DNA of 64,000 bases. It comes from a virus. This document shows positions 57,078-64,000 of this stretch, piece after piece. The stretch covers positions 1 to 64,000 of IMG/VR virus record IMGVR_UViG_3300046820_002568. The stretch is one strand, 5' to 3'. Under the pieces are notes generated by a model. It did not search any database and was not told the DNA's origin. It saw only the letters and a program-made list of their open reading frames with translations. The position numbers and the translations under genes are program-made. Each line of letters opens with the position of its first letter. Positions within the stretch are counted from its first letter, which is position 1.

Positions 57078-60000
57078 TTATAAAAAGTTAAAATTATTTG
57101 CTGTAGTGTAAACAGTTCCGAGAGACGACCCTCCTCCTGTTGAATTTATTGTTACGCTTCCTGTACCTCCTGTTGGTGAAATTGTTATATTTGTTCCCGC
57201 AACTATTTGGGTAACTCCTCCTCCACCTCCTGTTCCGGCACTAAATACAAGTGTATTTGTCGCAGCTGAAGTGATGGTTATGTTAATACCACTAAAGTTT
57301 AGGTTTGCAGTATTTGACTCCGCACTAAACTGAGTATTATTGTCAATTTGTATGTTTTTGAATATATTTTGAGACGAACCCCCATCACTATTTGCTATTG
57401 TGAAGTTTGGATAAGTTCCTCCTGTTGTTATACCTGTTCCTCCTGATATTGTAACGGTTTGGTCAGGAGCACTATTTGTTATTGTGAAGTTTGGATAAGT
57501 TCCTCCTGTTGTTATACCTGTTCCTCCTGATATTGTAACAGGTGTAATCCAACTATCTAATTTTCCACTAACATCAGCATATGGTATAGCATTTGCAGTT
57601 GGTGTGGTAGTGCCTACCGCATCTGCACCTCCAAATTTGTGTCTATCGGCATGTGTCTGAATAGTTACACTATTAATTGTACCGGCGCTAGTAATATTAT
57701 TACCACCCATATCAAGATTACCTGACATAGCTCTACCGCCATCCACTAAAAGATATTGTAAGTGGTCATCCGAGGTTAATCCTAACAAATTTCCGTGAAC
57801 TGATGACGCATTAACCCCACCAGCTCTAAATCCAACCGTAGGTCTGATGTCCTCAATTTGGATAATATTGGAATCGCCTTGTCTAATATATATTGAAGCA
57901 ACTTGCGCAACCGAATCTATAAAATATGATGGTGGGGTCGGTAGTAGTGCGTTTTCAGCTTCAACTAAAGTTGTATATTCATCTTGACCTAACACCAACA
58001 TAAATTGTTCGTCCACACCATCCCCCACAACATATAATGTATGTTTAGTATACGCAGATGATGTTAGACCTGTTAATGTACCGTTATTATCATACTGAGT
58101 GTTATTAACTAAAGTTGTTGCAGATGTAATCCAAGTTGACCCTGTCCCGTTTCTATAATATTGTGTAAATGTGATTCCAGTACCTCCACTAGGTGTAAAT
58201 TCATTCGTTGCGTAATAGTATTCACCCTGTGTAACATCTAAAGTAAATAGAGTTGACCCTTCAGTAGTAATTGACCCAAAAGCATAAATAGGCCCTAAAG
58301 CCTCTCTAAATAAACTTCCGTATCTATTTGAAGTGTGTGAAGCATTAAATGGTGATTGGTCAATTATTAATATAGATGACGCATCTGTAACAACTCTACC
58401 AAGTAAAATATTATATGAAGAATCAGGTCTTGTACCCGATGAACTTAATATTTCATTTTCATTATAATATATGTATAAATCAGAGTTTACTGATAGTGAT
58501 AAAGTGCTGGTTGACCAATCAATTCTTTTAACAGTTCCATCATTAATAGATTTTTCTAAATATCCAAATCCTGCGGCCACACTTACGGTAGTTCCTCCTC
58601 CGTCAGATAAAGTCCCACCGCTTATAACTCCCATAGAACCACCCTCAAAAATCAAAGTTGTAAAATCGGTATGTGTTCCATCGGCAAATGTTACAGATGC
58701 CTTTCTAGTTATATCAAATTCACCATCATTAATATCTAAAATGGACCAATACACATCACTACTTAAAGTAAATAATTTTTGGTGATTTGAACTACCGGCA
58801 AGAGTACCAAAAGTATTTACACTTTCAATGTATAAATCCCATTCTCCATTTACAAAACTTGCATTATCAACGTCAAATCTAACTGAACCTCCAACATTTG
58901 GATTTATAATACCATAAGTAAACCCATCACAAGTTATTGTAGATGCGTTTAATTCAGCATTGTCTTGTATGTAATAGGCAGTTGTCCCTGAAACACCATT
59001 ACTCACATTATCCCCAAGAAAAACTGATATGGTAGCGCCACTTCCTGTCGCATAATTACAATATGTTACACCAGTACCCGTTGGGAAATTATAGTAGTTT
59101 TCCATATTAGCAATTGCTAAGTATCCATTATTAGCAACTACTTTTGTTCCGTAGGTGTACTCTCCGTTAAAATCTAAATACTCACCAAAAAACTTGGTGT
59201 CCTGATTATCCACCTCAACCCAAATATTCGTATCACAATCATAAAAAGCCACTTTGTGAGCCTGAGCATAATCCCCAATGTCGTAACAGTATATACCTGC
59301 ATAACCTGAAGGAGCCCCACTAAGTGTTAAAAATGAGACTTCATTATTAACACCAATACTAATTATGTGTTGAGTATTTCCTGATGGTTTAATTAATGTT
59401 GTTTGAATATTGCTACCGACAATACTAACATAAGGTGTAGTCGTTAAATCAATTTCACCTTCTGTAAATTCACCGGGTCCAACAGAAATAATATATCTAT
59501 TAGAACTTGATGTATTTCCTGATAATTTTAAGTAATCGACCGCACTTTTTATAGATGTAAAATCCCCACCTTTTTTACTAACCGTAATTTCTTTTGGGTC
59601 TTGATTAACCTCATAAAGAGGAGAGTCTTGATTGATAATTGTCTTTAAGAAATTATCAGTTCCTTGTATTTTACCTGTCGCCCCTGAATGAGCAATATTT
59701 ACATCAATTGTATTGTTTTCAAAATTTAAAGCAATTGCATCTATACTTGGAGCCGAACCTATTTGAGGGGCATCAATTCCGACAGCCCATCTTTGGAAGT
59801 TAACTGCGGTTAGTCTTAAAAATCCTCCGTTTTCTACATAGAATCCCGTTCCAGCTGCGGCGCCAACCGCCTTAGTTAATAGACATCCATTAACAATGAA
59901 TCCACAACTTGCGGCATCCGCCTTTGCAAAAATAAGACCTGTTGTTGTCACAATTCCACCATTAGTTGATGTAACATTTCTCAACTGCATTCTACCAATA

Positions 60001-63000
60001 CCACTACCACTATTTGTTGCGTAAAATCCTATTGTGAACGGGTAACCACCATACTTAACATTTGAACATTGCATGATGATATTTGCCCCACCATATGCAA
60101 CAACTTTTGCGTGAGTGTAGTTTGTTCCAAATCTAACATTTTCAACATAAGAAATTGCCGAAGATTGTGGTGTTGTTGACGAAGAATATAATACCGCAGA
60201 AACTCCTGTATCGGTACATCCTTGTATTTGACAATCAAAAATTGCCGATTGGTCACTCAAATTAATTAATGTCTGAGATGAATCGTTGGCATTAATAACA
60301 GTTGATATGGAGCTTTCTCCAACAACTGAAACCCAAGAAGGTATTGTAAATGGGTCTTCATTATAAAGACCTCCAGCGACTTTAACTGTATAAGTATTTG
60401 CCGATGTTGCACCTGTAATACTGTTTACAGCGTCTTTTATTGTATTAAAGTCAACATTAGTTGTTGAGCTACCTGTTAAGGCAACTGTTACAGTATTATT
60501 TATAACTACTTGTGGTAGGTTATAATATGTTGTTGCACTCAATGTACCATCTATTCTTGTATTTCCACTAACATCTAAAGCGGCGATTGGTGTTATTGTA
60601 TTTATACCAACTCTTCCATTATTAAATTCACCATAAATTAATGTTGTAGTTGAGTTGTTTGCAATATATAATCTATTGTCTTGAGTTGTTAGTCCTTGAC
60701 CGGCTTGATATCCTAAAACAACATTATAACTTCCAGATGTGACATTACTACCGGCATCTTTACCAATAACAACATTTCCTTGTCCGGCTTGGTTTAAATG
60801 TAAAGTATTTCCACCTATTCCGATGTTATTTAATCCTGTTGTATTGGCAGATAAAGAATTGTACCCTATTGCAATATTATGACTTCCAGTACTTAAAGAA
60901 AGTGGACCACCATTACCAATTGCAATTTCATTCCCACTAGTTCCCCAACCACTCAAATTAGTATCGGTAATCCCTATACTATTACCTGTATAGATAAATT
61001 GTAGACCATTGTTTTCAATAGTTCCTCCAATCACATCATATGTTGTTGCAGATATTGTTGTTGCGGTTATAGTTGTTGTAGATATTGTTGTTGCGGATAT
61101 TGTTGTCGCAAATACTGATGTCCCTGAAAATACACCATCAGCCCTAATAAATGATGTTACAGTTCCTCCTGAATTAAGACCTTGTAATAAACTTGTAACA
61201 TTATCGGCATTACCTGTTCCATTCTTAATAGATAAACCATCTAATGTTGAGTTAATTATAATTTCAGGTTCTGTAGAATTATCGTACGCTTGTTGTAGAG
61301 TTGTTGTTGAGAGTCCGGCAGAACCTCCAATGGCTTCACCAAATTTTGATACATTTGTAAAAATTGCATCATTTATGTTTGTTAAATCGCTAGCGCCATC
61401 TTTAACCGTTAATAAACCAATTAAAATTCCATTTGAAAGATTATTTGGATATGCGACATATTGTTCACTTGGGAGGGCAGCAATTGCTTTTGCAAGTGTT
61501 GGGTAATATTCTTGTCCATATTGAATTCTAACAATCCCTGTTGGAAATAAATAAATTCTTTGGGTAGTGTAGCTACCATTCCCTGGTATATTTGTGACAA
61601 TCCCATTAACATCATAATTAGTGGTGTCAATTGTTGTTGTATTACTAAATGTTCCTCCTGTTTGAGTTCTATATTGGAATGTTGTTGGAGAAGTTCCTGA
61701 TAATACCACATTATTTGGTGATAATTGGTTACTTGACCAGTTAATACCATTTCCCCATAATATACCTGATGATGTATTAATATTTAAATTTGCCCCGTTT
61801 GGTGTTACAATAACACCTTCATTAATTAAATTAAATGATTCCCATAAATCACGAAGAGCGGACATCGGTGATACATCATAATCAACTGTATTGTTAACGT
61901 TTTGTATTGTTGTTCTGTTTGGGTGAACTACTTTACCTATAAAAATATTCTCTCTTCTTTGTTGCGGTGTTGGGTATGTCCCTTGTTGGAAAACGGTTCC
62001 TCCGCTATTAACTAATATATATGTTGAGTCTGAACTTGAAATTCCTGTTATTGGGTATGATGAAGTTCCAGAATATATAACATTTATAACATCAGGTAAT
62101 ATTGCATATTGATAAGTATTCTGAACAATCCATCCCTTCATGGGTGAAATAATAATACTTGTTCCTCCTGTATATGTTAATCCAGTAAAGTCATAAGTAC
62201 CAGTTGATATTACATTACCCTCTAATATATTTCTTTCAATGTCGGTTAATGTTAGGTTTGTATCCTCATTTCTAATACTAACATAAATTTCTCCTGTTGT
62301 AGTCCCTGTCGCTGTGACATAACCAATCTGGTGACTTCTTGAACTAAATTGTAAAGAAGTTGTTCCTGATACATATCCACCAGGGACTGTATCTGATAAA
62401 TAAAGAATTGTACCAATTGGGTAACTAACATTAACCCCCAATAAAATACCCTGATTAATTGCAAGTCCTATTGAACCATTAGGAATATCATTAGCGGCCA
62501 AACCAATAACTTGGTTATTTGTGTTACCCGAAGAAGTTAAAAGAGACGCATTTGGAATCCCGTTTGTTGCACTTTGAATAGCAATTGCCGAGCCTTTTGG
62601 TATTAATGAACCTGTAAAGTTGTTTACTCGAGCATATAATTGTTTACCAATTTTAATTTTAACATTTGGGTCAACAAATGAATAAAATGCAACATCGTTT
62701 GTTAAATTATCATAAAAAAATCTACCTCCAACATTTGATGGATTTGTACTACCTGTATTAAATTGTAAATAATTTCCAATAAATTGAGTCGTTGCCGATA
62801 CCGTATTTGCCGTTAATCCACTTTGGAATATTGTCGCACCTGTTACGGTTCCTCCACTTAATGGTAAGTAATCACCTGTCGTTCCTCCACTTGATGCTGG
62901 TAGATTCAAATAAGTTCCACCTGATACTGTATTAATAACAAATGTTCCACCACTTGTAAGTGTCGCCCAAGTCGTGTTGTTTGTTGTAAAATTTAAAGTA

Positions 63001-63035
63001 TTACCCGAACTATAATATATTCCGTTATTTGCCAT
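57078..63035 (-). CDS. Long tail fibre, 1985 residues, with YadA-like and beta-helix regions
   Basis: Modules in order: N-terminal Thr/Ser/Gly beta repeats (GDYLPLSGGTVTGATIFQSG) shared with the next gene upstream; a beta-rich central domain; a Thr-Ile repeat (SATTISTTTITATTISATT) before YadA/Hep_Hag-like repeats (GSHNIAIGYNSLSANTTG, NVVIGKDAG) at about 725-795; then two right-handed beta-helix-like parts beginning NTIKDAVNSITG (about 865) and FTSIKSAVDYLK (about 1160); and a C-terminal region with a duplicated TISGGTGITTGGTYPNFTI. It ends TTANNFNFL. Probably a long trimeric tail fibre or tailspike; no catalytic residues could be assigned. Confidence 0.82.
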   Translation of the reverse strand: MANNGIYYSSGNTLNFTTNNTTWATLTSGGTFVINTVSGGTYLNLPASSGGTTGDYLPLSGGTVTGATIFQSGLTANTVSATTQFIGNYLQFNTGSTNPSNVGGRFFYDNLTNDVAFYSFVDPNVKIKIGKQLYARVNNFTGSLIPKGSAIAIQSATNGIPNASLLTSSGNTNNQVIGLAANDIPNGSIGLAINQGILLGVNVSYPIGTILYLSDTVPGGYVSGTTSLQFSSRSHQIGYVTATGTTTGEIYVSIRNEDTNLTLTDIERNILEGNVISTGTYDFTGLTYTGGTSIIISPMKGWIVQNTYQYAILPDVINVIYSGTSSYPITGISSSDSTYILVNSGGTVFQQGTYPTPQQRRENIFIGKVVHPNRTTIQNVNNTVDYDVSPMSALRDLWESFNLINEGVIVTPNGANLNINTSSGILWGNGINWSSNQLSPNNVVLSGTSPTTFQYRTQTGGTFSNTTTIDTTNYDVNGIVTNIPGNGSYTTQRIYLFPTGIVRIQYGQEYYPTLAKAIAALPSEQYVAYPNNLSNGILIGLLTVKDGASDLTNINDAIFTNVSKFGEAIGGSAGLSTTTLQQAYDNSTEPEIIINSTLDGLSIKNGTGNADNVTSLLQGLNSGGTVTSFIRADGVFSGTSVFATTISATTISTTTITATTISATTYDVIGGTIENNGLQFIYTGNSIGITDTNLSGWGTSGNEIAIGNGGPLSLSTGSHNIAIGYNSLSANTTGLNNIGIGGNTLHLNQAGQGNVVIGKDAGSNVTSGSYNVVLGYQAGQGLTTQDNRLYIANNSTTTLIYGEFNNGRVGINTITPIAALDVSGNTRIDGTLSATTYYNLPQVVINNTVTVALTGSSTTNVDFNTIKDAVNSITGATSANTYTVKVAGGLYNEDPFTIPSWVSVVGESSISTVINANDSSQTLINLSDQSAIFDCQIQGCTDTGVSAVLYSSSTTPQSSAISYVENVRFGTNYTHAKVVAYGGANIIMQCSNVKYGGYPFTIGFYATNSGSGIGRMQLRNVTSTNGGIVTTTGLIFAKADAASCGFIVNGCLLTKAVGAAAGTGFYVENGGFLRLTAVNFQRWAVGIDAPQIGSAPSIDAIALNFENNTIDVNIAHSGATGKIQGTDNFLKTIINQDSPLYEVNQDPKEITVSKKGGDFTSIKSAVDYLKLSGNTSSSNRYIISVGPGEFTEGEIDLTTTPYVSIVGSNIQTTLIKPSGNTQHIISIGVNNEVSFLTLSGAPSGYAGIYCYDIGDYAQAHKVAFYDCDTNIWVEVDNQDTKFFGEYLDFNGEYTYGTKVVANNGYLAIANMENYYNFPTGTGVTYCNYATGSGATISVFLGDNVSNGVSGTTAYYIQDNAELNASTITCDGFTYGIINPNVGGSVRFDVDNASFVNGEWDLYIESVNTFGTLAGSSNHQKLFTLSSDVYWSILDINDGEFDITRKASVTFADGTHTDFTTLIFEGGSMGVISGGTLSDGGGTTVSVAAGFGYLEKSINDGTVKRIDWSTSTLSLSVNSDLYIYYNENEILSSSGTRPDSSYNILLGRVVTDASSILIIDQSPFNASHTSNRYGSLFREALGPIYAFGSITTEGSTLFTLDVTQGEYYYATNEFTPSGGTGITFTQYYRNGTGSTWITSATTLVNNTQYDNNGTLTGLTSSAYTKHTLYVVGDGVDEQFMLVLGQDEYTTLVEAENALLPTPPSYFIDSVAQVASIYIRQGDSNIIQIEDIRPTVGFRAGGVNASSVHGNLLGLTSDDHLQYLLVDGGRAMSGNLDMGGNNITSAGTINSVTIQTHADRHKFGGADAVGTTTPTANAIPYADVSGKLDSWITPVTISGGTGITTGGTYPNFTITNSAPDQTVTISGGTGITTGGTYPNFTIANSDGGSSQNIFKNIQIDNNTQFSAESNTANLNFSGINITITSAATNTLVFSAGTGGGGGVTQIVAGTNITISPTGGTGSVTINSTGGGSSLGTVYTTANNFNFL
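57386..57539 (-). repeat. 84-bp in-frame tandem duplication in the long fibre
   Basis: Two copies of a 70-base block (57386-57455 and 57470-57539) differ at one base and have a period of 84 bases (28 codons). They encode the two GGTGITTGGTYPNFTI units near the C-terminus. The near-identity at DNA level indicates recent duplication or gene conversion. Confidence 0.8.
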
Positions 63036-63038
63036 TTC

Positions 63039-63671
63039 TTAAATTATTTGAACCCATCCACTTGTTTTATAAATATACAAACCTTCATTATCGTCAGTTA
63101 CAAAAAGAATAAGTCCAATAGGCGGAGTTGATATTGCGTCCCTTTGTACCTTTGTCATTCTTGGAAATAAAACACCTTGAGTTGTTGATGCAATTTCTAT
63201 AATTGCTGCGGCATTTGGATTTGATGTTCCAATACCAATTTGACCTGAAGAATAAAATGTATTTGCGGTTAACCCACTTTGGAATATTGTTACTCCTGTT
63301 ACAGTTCCCCCACTTAATGGAAGGTAGTCTCCTGAAGTACCAGTCGATGCGGTTAATACTATGGTAACCGCTCCTGTTGTTGAATTTGCAGATAATCCAT
63401 CACCAACTGTAATACTTGTAACCCCTGAAGATGGAGTTGCTCCTGATACAGGACCCCAATAAGCATAACCCGTTCCATCAGTTAAAAGAGCATAACCATT
63501 TTGTTCAGTTCCATTTGAATATGTAAAACCACTATTAACCGTAAGTCCTGATTGAAAAATAGGATTGACAGGAATTGAACCACCAATTCTATATACTACA
63601 CCAGTAGATAAATCGGATTGTAATACATAATTGTAACTATCCTTTATTAACTGGTTTGAAATATCTGACAT
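63039..63671 (-). CDS. Tail-fibre protein with Bacteroidetes-phage type C-terminus
   Basis: 210 residues. The N-terminal part has repeats also found in the next gene (GDYLPLSGGTVTGVTIFQSG). The C-terminus IIEIASTTQGVLFPRMTKVQ, then GLILFVTDDNEGLYIYKTSG and W, is the ExxSxxxGxLxPRMTxxQRxxI pattern seen in fibre and surface proteins of Bacteroidetes and their phages. It lies 3 bases from the 1985-residue fibre. Its start follows the tnpB stop by only 6 bases, so its original promoter has probably been displaced. Confidence 0.78.
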   Translation of the reverse strand: MSDISNQLIKDSYNYVLQSDLSTGVVYRIGGSIPVNPIFQSGLTVNSGFTYSNGTEQNGYALLTDGTGYAYWGPVSGATPSSGVTSITVGDGLSANSTTGAVTIVLTASTGTSGDYLPLSGGTVTGVTIFQSGLTANTFYSSGQIGIGTSNPNAAAIIEIASTTQGVLFPRMTKVQRDAISTPPIGLILFVTDDNEGLYIYKTSGWVQII

Positions 63672-63677
63672 TTTGAA

Positions 63678-64000
63678 CTACCCACGAACTAAAGATTCGT
63701 GGGATTCTGAATTATAAATATTCAGAATTTTAGAAGTTTCATCGATTGTGCCGGCTAAAGCTGGTCTTATTTTATCTCCACTTCTGTAATCGTCAGTTCC
63801 TGACGATATAAGTTTATACCCTTCTTTAAGGATGTTTTTACTAGCGTTTAAATCTCTATCTAGTTTTGTATTACAAGATGGACAAGACCATTCACGAATA
63901 CTTAAATCAAGATTTTGATTAATATAACCACAGCAATTGCAAGTTTTACTGGAAGGAAAAAATCTATCAATTTTAACAATTTTTTTGTCATTCCATTCCG
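63678..64000 (-). CDS. tnpB: TnpB (IS200/IS605-type RNA-guided nuclease), C-terminal part, truncated by window edge
   Basis: The frame is open from the window end to TAG at 63678-63680, 107 codons visible. It contains SSKTCNCCGYIN and WSCPSCNTKL, a zinc ribbon, then LDRDLNASKNIL with the catalytic Asp of the RuvC III motif, the signature end of TnpB. After this comes a 50-residue tail. TnpB is a compact nuclease guided by an RNA made from the element's right end. Catalytic completeness and presence of tnpA cannot be judged because the 5' part is outside the window. Confidence 0.88.
   Translation of the reverse strand, partial: EWNDKKIVKIDRFFPSSKTCNCCGYINQNLDLSIREWSCPSCNTKLDRDLNASKNILKEGYKLISSGTDDYRSGDKIRPALAGTIDETSKILNIYNSESHESLVRG
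63681..63728 (-). other. IS200/IS605-like right end with two stacked hairpins (possible omega-RNA scaffold)
   Basis: Two consecutive perfect inverted repeats overlap the last codons of tnpB: ATTCTGAAT/ATTCAGAAT (63704-63712 with 63720-63728, loop 7) and CCCACGAA/TTCGTGGG (63681-63688 with 63696-63703, loop 7). On the minus strand the second hairpin is followed by TAGTTCAAAATG. TCAA is the right-end cleavage tetranucleotide of IS608, and subterminal hairpins are the TnpA recognition sites and part of the omega RNA in this family. Confidence 0.6.

Overview
The window is a continuous piece of an AT-rich tailed-phage genome, probably a large T4-like (myovirus-type) phage of a Bacteroidetes/Flavobacteriia host. 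The phage evidence is a replication/recombination block (Rad50-like gp46, Mre11-like gp47, DnaG-type primase, RuvC-like resolvase, RecB-like nuclease), lysis genes, and about 25 kb of fibre and adhesin genes. The host evidence is indirect but consistent. Several intergenic regions carry the Bacteroidetes promoter signature TTTG-N19/20-TAnnTTTG. There is a Bacteroidetes-type outer-membrane protein with a signal peptide ending in TFSQ. There is an Hc1-type histone-like gene, and two fibres carry repeats resembling those of the SprB gliding adhesin. No capsid, portal or terminase gene is recognisable, so this is a fraction of the genome.

Layout. 1-2.5 kb: small early genes, then about 0.9 kb without genes that appears to encode a structured RNA on the minus strand, ending in a tRNA-Met(CAT) and a terminator and preceded by three tandem host-type promoters. 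2.5-10.4 kb: Nudix hydrolase, DUF192 protein, lytic transglycosylase, a DHH phosphoesterase whose first catalytic motif is interrupted by CTT-TAG-CTT, a free-standing HNH endonuclease, a Dps-like protein, a DNA methyltransferase and small genes. 10.4-13 kb: a plus-strand island with two tiny Cys/Gly peptides, each insulated by its own terminator. 13-20.5 kb: glutaredoxin/thioredoxin pair, PcfJ-like and leucine-rich-repeat proteins, a Dam-like methylase with a LAGLIDADG endonuclease, and an outer-membrane beta-barrel. 20.5-29.9 kb: DnaJ, many small conserved phage genes, an Hc1-like protein, probable virion-associated proteins and a probable lysis cluster. 30-37.5 kb: sigma factor and DNA metabolism. 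37.6-63.7 kb: fibres and adhesins, including a 2680-residue modular protein. 63.7-64 kb: the 3' end of an IS200/IS605-type tnpB.

Two promoter classes can be seen. The host-type promoters precede small genes, the RNA/tRNA unit, the lytic transglycosylase and the sigma-factor operon; several place the start codon 4-5 bases after the -7 box, implying leaderless mRNAs. A second element, TATTTATA read in the sense of the gene, stands 3-34 bases before about fifteen start codons, including fibre genes. In six places it follows an intrinsic terminator directly, forming terminator-promoter joints. It is a good candidate for a phage-specific (middle or late) promoter, perhaps read by the phage sigma factor or a modified host polymerase.

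Most striking: the structured RNA unit at about 1.3-2.5 kb, the candidate 6-base ribosomal hop in the DHH gene beside an HNH endonuclease, the micro-peptide cassettes at 10.4-10.8 kb, and the tnpB end with stacked hairpins abutting a fibre gene. All assignments are by eye from sequence; no database search was run.
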